Shown here one piece after another: positions 18,909 to 31,071 of a stretch of DNA of 49,717 bases. The translations under genes and the position numbers were made by a program. Each line of letters begins with the position of its first letter. The stretch's first letter is position 1. The DNA is from Acetivibrio straminisolvens JCM 21531 (lineage in GTDB: Bacteria > Bacillota > Clostridia > Acetivibrionales > Acetivibrionaceae): positions 1-49,717 of the forward strand of contig NZ_BAVR01000024.1 of assembly GCF_000521465.1 (NCBI RefSeq), read 5' to 3'. Under the pieces are notes generated by a model that made no database searches, had not been told where the DNA came from, and saw only the letters and a list, made by a program, of their open reading frames with translations.

Positions 18909-18920
18909 TATAAGCCACTC

Positions 18921-19199
18921 CTATTCATCAATATCTTCTTCGTCTACTTCAACTTCCTCTACTTCCTTTGTATTCAACCTGTGTGCCACAGTTTCAGGCT
19001 GAACGGCAGACAAAATGATATGATCGCTGTCTGTAATAATCACCGCTCTAGTCCTTCTGCCATAGGTAGCATCTACAAGCATGCCCCTCTCCCTGGCTTC
19101 CTGTATTATCCTCTTTATCGGTGCGGACTCCGGGCTTACAATGGCGACAAGTCTGTTTGCCGATACAATATTACCAAAACCAATATTTATAAGTTTCAT
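18921..19199 (-). CDS. remA: Extracellular matrix regulator RemA (DUF370)
   Basis: The 92-residue protein has the RemA core [30 protein letters not shown] and [12 protein letters not shown]. In Bacillus this small DNA-binding protein activates matrix and osmotic genes. The frame reaches 19226, but GGGAGGAAG precedes ATG 19199, which matches the family start. The acidic tail ([12 protein letters not shown]) is notable. Its place between yicC and gmk is conserved. Confidence 0.92.
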   Translation of the reverse strand: MKLINIGFGNIVSANRLVAIVSPESAPIKRIIQEARERGMLVDATYGRRTRAVIITDSDHIILSAVQPETVAHRLNTKEVEEVEVDEEDIDE

Positions 19200-19218
19200 C
19201 AGATCTCTTCCTCCCACA

Positions 19219-20106
19219 TTACTCAATATTTTGAATCTGCTCTCGAATCTTTTCCAATTCGCTCTTTATCTCTACAACATTCTGAGTTATGCTTAAGTCA
19301 TTTGCTTTTGAACCTATAGTATTAATCTCCCTATTCATTTCCTGAAGCAGAAAATCCAATTTTCTCCCCACAGGTTGATCGGAGTCATTGTTGTTTAGGG
19401 TATGACGTAGCTGCTTTATGTGACTTCCAAGTCTAACCAGCTCCTCGTCAATGTTGCATCTGTCAGCAAAAATAGCAACTTCCATAGCCATACGGTTTTC
19501 ATCTATTACCTGTTGTTCCAGTATTTCCTTTATCCTGTTTTCAAGTTTACATTTATATTCTTTTACAACTTCGGGTGCTCTTATGCTTATTTCCCGGACA
19601 ACTTTTTCAATAACATCCGCCCTTTCAAGTAAATCAATTCTTAAGCCTTCGCCCTCAACCTGTCTCATATTTATCAGCGCATCAAGAGCTTGACTTAAAG
19701 CCTCATGAAGAAGGACCCAAATTTTATCCTCATCCTGCTCGGATTTTTCCACCTTTAGGATATCGGGAAACTTTGCTATGAGAGATACGGATATATCGTC
19801 TTTCAATCCGTATTTATCTCTCAAATACTCCACACTTTTAATATATGTTTTGGCAAGGCCTTCATCAATCAAAATATTCTTTGAATCTTCACTAAAATCG
19901 TCATAGCTAATGAAGACATCAACCTTCCCCCTTGAAATACTTTTTCCTATTACTTCTCTTACCTTATCTTCAAGAAAGGATATCTGCCTTGGTAATTTTA
20001 TATAAATATCGCAATATCTGTGATTTACAGTCTTAATCTCAACAAGGAACTCTCTGCCGTCAGCCTGAGATTTTCCTCTTCCGAAACCAGTCATACTTCT
20101 TATCAT
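19219..20106 (-). CDS. yicC: YicC family endoribonuclease-like protein
   Basis: Start [11 protein letters not shown] and end ...[20 protein letters not shown] are the two signatures of the YicC/YloC family, which in E. coli and Bacillus acts as an endoribonuclease. The middle is a long coiled-coil-like helical region. ATG 20106 follows AGAGG; an upstream in-frame ATG at 20139 lacks this support. Length (295) is normal. It heads the yicC-remA-gmk-rpoZ set; 243 bases free of genes separate it from the heat-shock operon upstream. Confidence 0.93.
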   Translation of the reverse strand: MIRSMTGFGRGKSQADGREFLVEIKTVNHRYCDIYIKLPRQISFLEDKVREVIGKSISRGKVDVFISYDDFSEDSKNILIDEGLAKTYIKSVEYLRDKYGLKDDISVSLIAKFPDILKVEKSEQDEDKIWVLLHEALSQALDALINMRQVEGEGLRIDLLERADVIEKVVREISIRAPEVVKEYKCKLENRIKEILEQQVIDENRMAMEVAIFADRCNIDEELVRLGSHIKQLRHTLNNNDSDQPVGRKLDFLLQEMNREINTIGSKANDLSITQNVVEIKSELEKIREQIQNIE

Positions 20107-20349
20107 AAATTTGCCAACCTCTTTATGGTTTATTAACATTTTTATTCACTTCGTATTATAACATAATTTTAAACAATTAAAAGGCTTTTCCTTTAATTTT
20201 TATAAGTTTTTTCGTATTATCTCCTATTTGCTTAATATATAAAAAATCTTTCCCTTATACTTTAGTTTACTAAAACAGGGTGCTTCTATACGCACCTCTG
20301 TATTCCCGTCAAATTTTTTGCTTTTTATCTTAATCAGTCCGTTAGAAAA

Positions 20350-20721
20350 TCAGTCCTCCGTTACATTTCTGATAGCCTGCAATACTCTGCTTTTTTCAAA
20401 GGGTTTTACCACAAAGTCCTTTGCCCCCAGCTTTATTGCCTCAATCACCATTGACTGTTGGCCCATTGCCGAAACCATAATAATTTTGGTGTCCGGACTG
20501 CATTTTACTATCTCCTTTACTGCAGTTAAACCGTCCATATCGGGCATGGTTATGTCAAGAGTCATAATGTCAGGCTTAAAAGCCTGTGCTTTTTGAATTG
20601 CCTCAAATCCGTTTGCCCCTTCTGCCACCACCTTGTACGTGTCAACTTCTTCTATTATCTTCTTTAGAAGTGTTCGCATAAAAACTGCATCGTCAACAAC
20701 AACAAACGAGAGATTCTTCAT
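20350..20721 (-). CDS. Single-domain CheY-like response regulator
   Basis: The 123-residue receiver domain has the acid pair Asp10-Asp11, phospho-site Asp56 in TLDITMPDMDG, Ser84 in MVSAMG and Lys106 in VVKPF. There is no output domain, so it works through another protein, as CheY does. Its ATG overlaps the stop of rsmE (ATGA), which implies translational coupling to the end of the hrcA-dnaK-prmA-rsmE operon. It could be a motility regulator, a sporulation relay or another stand-alone receiver. The window has no kinase beside it; the AgrC-like kinase 5 kb away is not an obvious partner. Confidence 0.92.
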   Translation of the reverse strand: MKNLSFVVVDDAVFMRTLLKKIIEEVDTYKVVAEGANGFEAIQKAQAFKPDIMTLDITMPDMDGLTAVKEIVKCSPDTKIIMVSAMGQQSMVIEAIKLGAKDFVVKPFEKSRVLQAIRNVTED

Positions 20722-21458
20722 GCCCCCACATCCCCCAGTTCATACATTAATATTGCCAAAACAGCAATCCCGCAGTTTCGGTTCTCAATATCCTTGGTCC
20801 CAGTGTCACAGGCTGTATACCGCATGAAAGAGCCGCTTCAATTTCCGTTTCCGTAAAGCCCCCTTCCGGCCCAATAAATACAGACACTTTCCCTTTTGAA
20901 GACCTGTTTGTAAGAACTTCCCTCAAATTTATTCCCGTCTCTTTTTCATAGTATCAGGGAAAGTGAGCTCCCTTTTGCAGCGTCTAAAGCCTCCTTGAAG
21001 CTTACCGGAAATTCCACTTTCGGAATAATACCTCTATTGCACTGTTTGGCTGCTTCCATGGATATCCTGTTCCAGCGCTCACATTTTTTATCGCTGTTTT
21101 TCCTGTCCGTCTTCACCACAGTCCTTTCGGTAATAACGGGAACAATTTCACAAATACCCAACTCCACAGCCTTCTGAATAATATAATCCATTTTATCGGA
21201 TTTCGGCAATCCTTGAAAAAGAGTAATCTGAACAGGAGGTTCGGTAGAATTTTTAATCGATTCGACAATCCTGGTTTTCACCGCAGCATCTTCAAAATTT
21301 ACTATCTCAACAAGATAGTCCGTTCCTTCCCCGTCACATACAGTTATTCTGTCTCCGCTTTTAAGCCTGAGAACTTTTCTAATATGGTTATAATCTTCAC
21401 CGGATATATCGATGAAATCACAGGATACATCACTTTTTCCTACAAAGAATCTAGGCAT
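20718..21458 (-). CDS. rsmE: 16S rRNA (uracil-1498-N3)-methyltransferase RsmE; two frameshifts in this sequence
   Basis: The N-terminal PUA-like part is MPRFFVGK...HIRKVLRLKSGDRITVCDG. The SPOUT methyltransferase part has LFQGLPKSDKMDYIIQKAVELG, then after the breaks VSVFIGPEGGFTETEIEAAL and LGPRILRTETAG. It methylates U1498 of 16S rRNA. One break near 20954 looks like loss of two bases in a TATAT stretch (or one extra base); the other is a single base near 20773. Repaired, the protein has about 247 residues and ends in MYELGDVGA, its stop overlapping the cheY-like start. ATG 21458 overlaps the end of prmA by 19 bases. Confidence 0.88.
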
Positions 21459-22381
21459 CTTAAAACAATCGCCACCCATTCTCCAAGCTCAATAATTTCC
21501 TCGCACTCAAAACCTTTCTTTAAATACTCATCCAATACTTCCTGTTTTCTTTCCTTGATAATCCCAGACGCAATAAATAAGCCGTCTTTTTTCAAATAGT
21601 ACGGTACGCTTGAGGATATATCAATTATAACATTGGCTATAATATTGGCAACGACAATATCTCTTTTTTCTCTTTCAATATCGTCCAAAACACCTTTAAA
21701 GACACATACATTATCGACTTTATTTATCTCAAGGTTCTCTTTTGCAACCTTTACCGCCACCTCGTCAATATCTACGGCAGTAACCTCCGCTGCTCCCAGC
21801 TTGCCGGCTATTATGGACAAAATCCCTGTACCGCAGCCAACATCGATAACTCTGTGCCCGCACTTTATATACTTGTCAAGCAAAGCGGCACACATTTTGG
21901 TCGTTTCATGGGTGCCGGTGCCAAAAGCCATACCCGGATTCATTTCAATAATTATTTCACCGTCTTTAATATCGTAATTTTCCCAGGAAGGCTTAACAAC
22001 CAATCTGTCTGTAAGGTGAAACGGTTTGTAGTATTTTTTCCACGAAGTGCTCCAATCTTCTTCATCCATTTCCTCATACCCACAGTACCCTTCACCTACA
22101 TTTAAGAAACCACCGATAAAAGCAAGCTTTTCATTTATCAGTGATATAAGCTCCGATACATTAGTCTCACCCGGAAAGTATGCTTTAATAATAACATCCT
22201 CTCCCAGGGAATCTAAAAACTCCTCATCGACATAGTCGATGGAATTGGGCTTTTGAGCCTCTCTTTTTATGTCGTTGGGGTCATGAATAGCAACCCCTCC
22301 CGCTCCAATTGAAGTCAGCATATACGATATGGCATCATATGCTTCCTCTGTTGTTTTTATCTTGATTTCAATCCATTTCAC
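21440..22381 (-). CDS. prmA: Ribosomal protein L11 methyltransferase
   Basis: The 313-residue protein has the PrmA substrate domain (MKWIEIKIKT..., EEDWSTSWKKYYKPFHL) and a class I methyltransferase domain with motif I as VIDVGCGTGILSIIAGKLGA and IVVANIIANVI. It trimethylates ribosomal protein L11. It starts 17 bases after the dnaJ stop and overlaps rsmE. The dnaJ-prmA-rsmE order is widely conserved in Firmicutes. Confidence 0.95.
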   Translation of the reverse strand: MKWIEIKIKTTEEAYDAISYMLTSIGAGGVAIHDPNDIKREAQKPNSIDYVDEEFLDSLGEDVIIKAYFPGETNVSELISLINEKLAFIGGFLNVGEGYCGYEEMDEEDWSTSWKKYYKPFHLTDRLVVKPSWENYDIKDGEIIIEMNPGMAFGTGTHETTKMCAALLDKYIKCGHRVIDVGCGTGILSIIAGKLGAAEVTAVDIDEVAVKVAKENLEINKVDNVCVFKGVLDDIEREKRDIVVANIIANVIIDISSSVPYYLKKDGLFIASGIIKERKQEVLDEYLKKGFECEEIIELGEWVAIVLRCLDSL

Positions 22382-22398
22382 CTATTTTTCCTCCAATA

Positions 22399-23553
22399 CT
22401 ACATGCCCAAAGCATCCTTCATTTTGTTAAAAAATCCTTTTCTCTGTTCGTGTACCTCGTCTCCCACCAGTTCGGCAAACTGCCTTAGAACCTCCTTTTG
22501 CTTTTCATTGAGCTTCCTGGGCACCTCAACATTTACCTTTACATGTTGATCTCCTCTGCCGCTGCCCCTTAAGAAAGGTATTCCCTTGCCTTTGAGCTTA
22601 AATACGGTCCCGGTCTGAGTTCCCTCGGGGATAACAACCTTATCTTTTCCGTCCAAGGTCGGAACTTCAATCTCTGCCCCTAACGCTGCCTGAGTAAAGG
22701 TTATAGGAATCTCGCAATTGACGTCATTACCCTGTCTTTTGAAAATAGGATGCGGCTTCACCCTGAGGGTTATGAAAAGGTCACCGGATGGTCCACCCTT
22801 AATTCCATGCTCACCTTCGCCTCTTACTGATATTGTCTGACCGTTGTCAATACCTGCGGGTATAGTAACCTGCAGTTTGGTATGTTTTCTTACCCTTCCT
22901 TTGCCCCCGCAAGTTTCACACGGATTTGCAATAATTTTGCCTTCACCATGGCAAACATCACAAGTTCTAACATTGACAATCTGTCCAAAAGGTGTCCTCT
23001 GCTTATACTGCACCTGTCCGGTACCGTTACACTGTTTACATGTAACAGGCTGATGACCCGGTTTTGTTCCGGAACCGCTGCATGTATGACATATTTCCAT
23101 CCTGCTGACTGTGACTTCTTTTTCAGTACCGAAAGCCGCCTCTTCAAAAGTGATTTCCATGGAGTACTTAAGATCCGCACCCTTTTGAGGCCCTCTCCTT
23201 GTGCTGGAGGTTCTGGTCCCAAATCCACCTCCGAAAAATGTCTCAAAAATATCACCAAATCCGCCAAAATCAAAATCGCCAAATCCGCCGCTAAAGCCAC
23301 CGCCAAAACCTCCAAAACCGTTGGGGTCTGTCCCGGCATGACCAAACTGGTCATAACGTGCTCTTTTCTGCGAATCGCTCAAAACCTCATAGGCTTCGTT
23401 AATTTCCTTAAACTTTGCTTCGGCAGCCTTATCACCGGGATTCATATCAGGGTGATACTGCTTTGCAAGCTTCCTATAAGCTTTTTTAATTTCTGCATCG
23501 GATGCGCCTTTGTCAACTCCAAGGACCTCATAATAATCCCTTTTGCCTGCCAT
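22399..23553 (-). CDS. dnaJ: Chaperone DnaJ (Hsp40)
   Basis: The 384-residue protein has a J domain ([16 protein letters not shown] in YHPDMNPGD), a Gly/Phe-rich region (about 70-115), four CxxCxGxG zinc repeats ([32 protein letters not shown]) and the C-terminal substrate domain. It delivers unfolded proteins to DnaK. All domains are complete and no frameshift occurs. The gap from dnaK contains a hairpin that could reduce its expression relative to dnaK. Confidence 0.97.
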   Translation of the reverse strand: MAGKRDYYEVLGVDKGASDAEIKKAYRKLAKQYHPDMNPGDKAAEAKFKEINEAYEVLSDSQKRARYDQFGHAGTDPNGFGGFGGGFSGGFGDFDFGGFGDIFETFFGGGFGTRTSSTRRGPQKGADLKYSMEITFEEAAFGTEKEVTVSRMEICHTCSGSGTKPGHQPVTCKQCNGTGQVQYKQRTPFGQIVNVRTCDVCHGEGKIIANPCETCGGKGRVRKHTKLQVTIPAGIDNGQTISVRGEGEHGIKGGPSGDLFITLRVKPHPIFKRQGNDVNCEIPITFTQAALGAEIEVPTLDGKDKVVIPEGTQTGTVFKLKGKGIPFLRGSGRGDQHVKVNVEVPRKLNEKQKEVLRQFAELVGDEVHEQRKGFFNKMKDALGM

Positions 23554-23671
23554 CCAATCAACTCCTCCATATCATATATGAATCTATCTAAATCTCGAAT
23601 ATCTCCAAGTCTTCTTTCAGATTATACCACAGTGCAATATGTCACTGCAATAAAAGTAAAATTAAAGAAGA

Positions 23672-23700
23672 GCCAAAGCCATATTCACCATGACTTTGGC
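23672..23700 (-). terminator. Hairpin between dnaK and dnaJ, possible attenuator
   Basis: A GCCAAAG..CA / TG..CTTTGGC inverted repeat is followed on the - strand by the pyrimidine-rich TCTTCTTTAATTTTACTTTT. It looks like a leaky terminator or an RNA-stability hairpin within the operon. Confidence 0.55.
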
Positions 23701-23736
23701 CTTATACTCTTTTGTAATTTGAACAGAGAACATAAA

Positions 23737-25611
<1,875 letters not shown>

Positions 25612-25648
25612 TTAAAAGCACCAGTAGAATCCCCTACTTAATGCACTA

Positions 25649-26304
25649 TCAATTTGCCACCTTTACCATGCTGTACCTTATCACTTTGTCTTTAAATTTA
25701 TATCCTTTCTGGAATTCCTCAACAACAACGTTTTCTTCGAACTCGGAATCCTCAACGTGCATAACCGCATTATGTAAGTTCGGGTCGAATTTTTCACCCA
25801 AAGCTTTTATCTCCTCAACGCCAAGTTTTGCATGATTTCTTTAAACTGGCGGTGAACCAATTCTACACCTTCCTTAAGGGATTTAAAATCAGCATCGCCC
25901 GCCGATGCCTGAAGCGCCCTTTCCATATTGTCGGCTACAGGGAGAAAAGATGCAACCACGTCACTTAAGGCGTCAGTGTAGATGGCTTCCTTTTCTTTAA
26001 TAGCCCTCTTTTTGTAATTGTCAAACTCTGCCGCAGTCCTCTGCAGCATATTAAAGTACTCCTCGCACTGCTTTGTCTTTTCATTAAGTTGACTTTTAAG
26101 CTTTTCTATTTCTTCATTCACTGAAGCTTCACAAGAAGCCTCATCGCAAGCTTCCTGTGAAGCTCCATTTTTAGATTCATTTGCGGCTTCATCAATAGTT
26201 CCATGAGCAGCTTCTCCGTTATCTGCCGCATCTTCGCAAATTACTTCATTATTTTTGCTTTGTTCGTTATCCTTTTTAATCTCATTGTTAATTTCGTTTT
26301 TCAT
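25649..26304 (-). CDS. grpE: Nucleotide exchange factor GrpE; one frameshift in this sequence
   Basis: The N-terminal third is low-complexity and very acidic, rich in Glu/Ala/Asn. The GrpE core follows: coiled coil [37 protein letters not shown] (shown in part) and [12 protein letters not shown]. The frame is lost in a T run at 25826-25829 (+ strand). Adding one base restores [23 protein letters not shown] and the end [12 protein letters not shown], 218 residues in all. GrpE releases ADP from DnaK. ATG 26304 is preferred over the TTG just before it; GGAGGG lies upstream. Confidence 0.93.
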
Positions 26305-26404
26305 CAAGACCGTATAACCCTCCCTATAATCTCTTATTGATTTATTTTAATACACCCGATTGCTCCGCGCCGCATTTTATTATCCAAAGACAGTCTTAAA
26401 ATCT

Positions 26405-27459
26405 CTAAGTTCCGGCAAGATCTTTTCCTATCAGTTTTTCTACATGTTCTTTCATCTTGTTTTTCATAAAGTTTACTGCTGCCAGAACCTTCGAATACTC
26501 CATCCTTGTCGGGCCAATAATCCCTATTGTGCCTATTACAACATTGCCCGCAGTATATGTGGTCGTAACAAGGCTGCATTCCTTCATTTCTTCAATATCA
26601 TTTTCATGACCGATCTTAATTACAATTTCATCTTTTTCCGAATAGATATCTCTTAGTACTCTGTTGATTAAATCTTTTTCAACCATAAGCTTAAGAAACT
26701 CTCGTGCCCTCTCAACATCCCTGAATTCGGATAATTGAGCATATTTATCGCACCTTCAAGAAAGACCTCCGCACTGTCAATCTGTTCTATACAATCGGTT
26801 ACGCCGTTCAGTATGGGCATTAATACTTCCTGGGAAGAGCCCATAAGAAGCTCTATTTCCCTTATAACAGGCATATTTATCTGCTCAATTGTAAGCCCCG
26901 ACAGTTTTTCATTAAAAATATTTGAAACGGAAATCAAGTATTCCGGCAAAATCGACTCAGATATATTTATAAGACTATTCTTTATAGTCCCTGAGTTGGT
27001 AATAACAACTACAAGGGCTTTTCCCCTTTCCACGGGAACAACCTGTACAGCCTTCAGAACACTGTTTTTTCTCTCCGGTATAGCAGCCATCGAGGTGTAA
27101 TTGGTGATTTTTGACATCACAGCCGATACCTGTCTCAAAAGCTGTCCCAGCTCATTTATTTTTGTATCCATAGCAGACTTAATACTGCAAATTTCATCTA
27201 CAGTCAACTCACTCTGCTTCATAAGCTGATCCACATAAAACCTGTACCCCTTATCGGAAGGAATACGTCCCGCAGAAGTATGAGGTTGTGTGAGATAACC
27301 CATTTCTTCAAGGTCGGCCATTTCATTTCTGATAGTGGCCGAACTTAAGCCAAGCTCATGCTTCCTTGCAACAGTTCTTGAACCTACTGGCTCTGCAGTG
27401 CTTATATAATCATCAATTATCGATTGCAGAATTTTCTTTTTTCTTTCGTCCAAGAACAT
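26405..27459 (-). CDS. hrcA: Heat-inducible transcription repressor HrcA; one frameshift in this sequence
   Basis: The N-terminal winged helix is LDERKKKILQSIIDDYI...GSRTVARKHELGLSSATIRNEMADLEEMGYL. The C-terminal part has the family segments GTIGIIGPTRMEYSKV and AAVNFM. HrcA binds CIRCE and represses its own operon. One base is lost near 26728 (CC on the + strand). Restored, the protein reads LNYPEFRDVERAREFL with 351 residues. The frame extends to a GTG inside CIRCE, but ATG 27459, with a GAGGAGG box, matches the family start. Confidence 0.94.
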
Positions 27460-27476
27460 CCTCCTCACCCCTTTTG

Positions 27477-27503
27477 TTAGCACTCTAACTCGTTGAGTGC
27501 TAA
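27477..27503 (-). promoter_or_regulatory. CIRCE operator
   Basis: A perfect TTAGCACTC-N9-GAGTGCTAA inverted repeat lies 17 bases upstream of the hrcA ATG and a few bases after the predicted transcription start. HrcA binding here would control hrcA-grpE-dnaK-dnaJ and the downstream genes. Confidence 0.98.
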
Positions 27504-27513
27504 TGCTATTTTT

Positions 27514-27542
27514 AAAATACCACCCTATGTTTCTTTTGTCAA
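27514..27542 (-). promoter_or_regulatory. Sigma-A promoter of the hrcA-dnaK operon
   Basis: On the - strand, TTGACA (27542-27537) and TATTTT (27519-27514) are separated by exactly 17 bases. The start point would fall at about 27507, immediately before CIRCE, so repressor binding would block initiation or clearance. Confidence 0.85.
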
Positions 27543-27602
27543 GATATTTTTGTGGATATTATTTGCTTTTACACAAAAGGATATTCTTATTGCAAAATCC
27601 AA

Positions 27603-28745
27603 TCATAAAAACTCCATAAAAGCCTGATTTGCAAGATCAAACCCCAATTCGGTAAGCTTTATAAAACCTTTTTCTATCTTAATAAGTCCCCTTTTCAATA
27701 AGCTTTCTATCTGCCCTTTGAACACCTCCAAAACATCCTCTCCAAACCTCTCTTTAAATTCCCGGACATTCACTCCGTCAACAAGTCTTAATCCCAGCAT
27801 CATAAATTCGGAAATTTCATCTTTCCTTTCGACGGTAATCTGATTTTCCACAGGAAGCCTATCAGAATTTAATATTTTCACATATTCCTCAATATTATAA
27901 GTATTGTTAAATCTCTGTCCGTTAAAATAAGAATGGGCCGAGGCTCCGATACCTATATACTCCCGCTCCTTCCAATAAGTCAAATTATGAGCACACTCAA
28001 ATCCTTCTTTCGAAAAGTTTGATATCTCATAGTGCTTATACCCCATGGTCTTTAATTTTTCCACGGCATACCAGTACATTTTCCTGTCAAGTTCGTCTTC
28101 CACAGGAGTCAGCTCTCCCTCTAAAAACCTTGTGCCGAAAACCGTACCTTCTTCAATTATAAGACTGTAACAGGATATATGCCGCGGATTTAACTTCGCT
28201 ACTTTATTTACAGTCTCCTCCCAATTCTCAAAACTCTGCCCCGGAATTGCAAAAATCAGATCCACATTTATGTTGTCAAATCCTGCCTTCACTGCAAGGT
28301 GATAGTTTTCCTCAAATTGCTCTACCGTGTGAATTCTCCCCAGATTTTTAAGAAGATGATTCTGCCATGCCTGAAGCCCGATGCTCAGTCGGTTTATTCC
28401 CGCATTTCTGTAAACCGAGAGCTTCTCCAGATCCATCGTTCCGGGATTGGCCTCTATGGTAAGTTCAAAACAACTGTCCATATCAAACCTTTGCTTTAGC
28501 AGCGAAACAATTTCATATATATTATGTGCGCCGACATATGAAGGTGTTCCTCCTCCAATAAATACCGTCTTTATCCTGTGCCCTTTAATAATGTCCGAAT
28601 AAAGGCAAATCTCCTTTTTCAGAGCATTAAAATATGCAGGGACAAAATCATCCCTGCAGGCAAAGGAATTAAAATCACAGTATAGACACTTTGCTTTGCA
28701 AAACGGTATATGAATATATAATCCCAAATCTTTTTGACTTTGCAT
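27603..28745 (-). CDS. hemW: Heme chaperone HemW / coproporphyrinogen III oxidase-like radical SAM protein
   Basis: The radical SAM motif is IHIPFCKAKCLYCDF (C-x3-C-x2-C), with GGGTPS, EANPG and the HemW-type DLIFAIPGQSFENWEETV. A C-terminal HemN-like domain follows (TYWKEREYIGIGASAHSYF). HemW family members bind and hand over heme; true HemN activity is less likely as the usual extra N-terminal residues are absent. ATG 28745 gives a family-like beginning; the frame reaches a TTG at 28775 that overlaps lepA. The spoIIP-lepA-hemW-hrcA order is common in Firmicutes. Confidence 0.93.
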   Translation of the reverse strand: MQSQKDLGLYIHIPFCKAKCLYCDFNSFACRDDFVPAYFNALKKEICLYSDIIKGHRIKTVFIGGGTPSYVGAHNIYEIVSLLKQRFDMDSCFELTIEANPGTMDLEKLSVYRNAGINRLSIGLQAWQNHLLKNLGRIHTVEQFEENYHLAVKAGFDNINVDLIFAIPGQSFENWEETVNKVAKLNPRHISCYSLIIEEGTVFGTRFLEGELTPVEDELDRKMYWYAVEKLKTMGYKHYEISNFSKEGFECAHNLTYWKEREYIGIGASAHSYFNGQRFNNTYNIEEYVKILNSDRLPVENQITVERKDEISEFMMLGLRLVDGVNVREFKERFGEDVLEVFKGQIESLLKRGLIKIEKGFIKLTELGFDLANQAFMEFL

Positions 28746-28764
28746 TGCAACACCATCTCTAACT

Positions 28765-30573
28765 TTAAGTATCAAGTTTTAAAACGCTCATAAATGCTTC
28801 TTGAGGAACCTCAACGCTTCCTATTTGACGCATACGCTTTTTACCTTCTTTTTGTTTTTCCAAAAGCTTTTTCTTACGAGTTATGTCTCCGCCATAACAC
28901 TTTGCTAGAACGTCTTTCCTGTAAGCCTTAACTGTTTCTCTGGCAATTATTTTACCGCCTATACATGCCTGAATCGGTATCTCAAATTGCTGCCTTGGAA
29001 TAGTCTCCTTAAGTTTTTCCGCAATTCTTCTTCCTCTTGCATATGCTTTATCTTTGTGAACTATAAAGGACAGAGCATCAACAATCTCTCCGTTTAACAT
29101 AATATCCAGTTTAACAAGATCCGACTCCCTATATCCTAAAATCTCATAGTCCAATGAAGCATAACCCTTGTCCTTGATTTTAAAGCATCAAAGAAATCAT
29201 AAATTATTTCGTTGAGGGGCATCTCATAAGTAAGCATAACCCTTTCTTCATCGATATAGGTCATATCCTTGTAAATACCCCTTCTTTCCTGGGACAGCTC
29301 CATTATATTTCCAACAAACTCCGTTGGAGACATTATGGTAGCCTTTACAATAGGCTCCTCCATAATTTCAATTTCGCTGTCGGCGGCAAATTGGTAGGGT
29401 TGTCTATGTATAACATCTCACCGTCTGTCTTTGTAACTTTGTATATAACGCTTGGAGCAGTAGTTACAAGGTCAAAATCATATTCTCTTTCAAGGCGCTC
29501 CTGAATTATTTCCATATGAAGCAATCCCAAAAATCCGCACCTAAAACCGAATCCCAAAGCCACCGAAGATTCGGGCTCAAAAGTAAGGGATGCGTCATTT
29601 AACTGAAGCTTTTCCAATGCGTCGCGCAAATCCCCGTATTTGGAACCGTCGGCAGGATAAATTCCGCAGAATACCATGGGGTTTACTTTTTTATAGCCCG
29701 GCAGAGGCTCATCTGCAGGATTGTCCGACAGTGTAACGGTATCACCCACTCTTGTATCCTTTACGTTTTTAATACTTGCCGCAAAATAACCTACCTCACC
29801 GGCAGAAAGCTCCGAGCAAGGAACAAGTCCTCCGGGCTTCATATAACCAACCTCGGTAACCATGAATTCCTTGTTGGTATACATCATTCTGACCTTGTCG
29901 CCCAATTTGAGGCTGCCTTCTTTAACCCTGATATATACAATAACACCCTTGTAACTGTCATAATACGAATCAAATATAAGTGCACGAAGGGAGTCATTTT
30001 CATCCCCTTCAGGATGCGGAACATTCTTTACAACGCTCTCCAGCACCTCTTCAATATTAATACCGTTTTTTGCCGATATCAAAGGTGCTTCGCTTGCATC
30101 CAGCCCAATTACGTCTTCAATCTCTTTTTTAACTACATCCGGCTGGGCGCTGGGTAAATCAATTTTATTAATAACCGGCAGAATCTCCAGATTGTGCTCC
30201 AAAGCAAGATAAACATTGGCCAAGGTCTGGCTTCTATTCCCTGGGCAGCATCAACCACCAGTATTGCTCCTTCGCATGCCGCAAGACTTCTGGAAACTTC
30301 ATAGTTAAAGTCCACATGCCCGGGGGTATCTATCAGGTTTAAAATATACTCTTCCCCGTCCTTTGCCTTGTAAACCATTCTTACAGCCTGGGCTTTTATT
30401 GTTATACCCCGCTCACGCTCAATTTCCATGGTATCCAAAACCTGGTCTTCCATCTCCCTTTGGGTAAGAACACCGGTCATCTCCAGCAATCTGTCTGCAA
30501 GGGTCGACTTGCCATGATCTATATGAGCAATAATGCAAAAATTTCTAATCTTCTTTTGTCTTTCACTTGCCAT
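28765..30573 (-). CDS. lepA: Elongation factor 4 (LepA); three frameshifts in this sequence
   Basis: The GTPase domain has [24 protein letters not shown] and [11 protein letters not shown]. Later parts include the LepA-specific [21 protein letters not shown] and the C-terminal [15 protein letters not shown]...[10 protein letters not shown]. Frames break at about 29168, 29381 and 30229-30230, each mended by one base. The repaired gene has 603 codons of protein, the standard size. LepA is a ribosome-bound translation factor. AGGAGG precedes ATG 30573. hemW follows directly. Confidence 0.95.
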
Positions 30574-30728
30574 TTATCCATCCTCCTGCAAAATTAGGAA
30601 GTCATTTGTCTTCCAAGCAGCATATAAATTATCAGCATATAATTATAACACACTTTTTTTGTGAACAGAAGAATTTTTTTGGCAGGAATAAAACTTTATT
30701 CGAAATCCGTGAATAATATTTTGCAATT

Positions 30729-31010
30729 TTAAAGCACCTGAGACAGCCAATCTTTTAACCTTTTAATATCTTCCTTTATATACTTTACATTAATATAAAT
30801 GTCCTCATTGAGAAATTTTACATAATAATGGTTGTCCCCGTAAGGTGTTATGCAAATCATACCCAGACCGCTTTTCCTGTTCATAAGATTATTCATAGAG
30901 CTGTCGGCAACAATTATTCCCGAAAACAAAATTAAAAATGACAGAATAATGGCAAGTTTGTATCTTCTTCTTACACTTCTTATGTACCTAAACTTTTCCA
31001 ATCTGTTCAT
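30729..31010 (-). CDS. Small single-span membrane protein between spoIIP and lepA (unknown)
   Basis: The 93-residue protein has a basic N-terminus (RYIRSVRRRYK), one membrane span at about 18-36 (LAIILSFLILFSGIIVA) and a roughly 55-residue outer part with strands ICITPYGDNHYYVKF. It resembles a small signal-anchored protein. I do not recognise a family. Its place downstream of spoIIP suggests a sporulation-linked role, but that rests on position only. Comparable small genes are found near spoIIP in some clostridia. Confidence 0.7.
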   Translation of the reverse strand: MNRLEKFRYIRSVRRRYKLAIILSFLILFSGIIVADSSMNNLMNRKSGLGMICITPYGDNHYYVKFLNEDIYINVKYIKEDIKRLKDWLSQVL

Positions 31011-31071
31011 TAAAAAGTCCTTTCCTATGCATTAATTGTAAAAACCCATTAATATTATTCCCAAAATCCCC

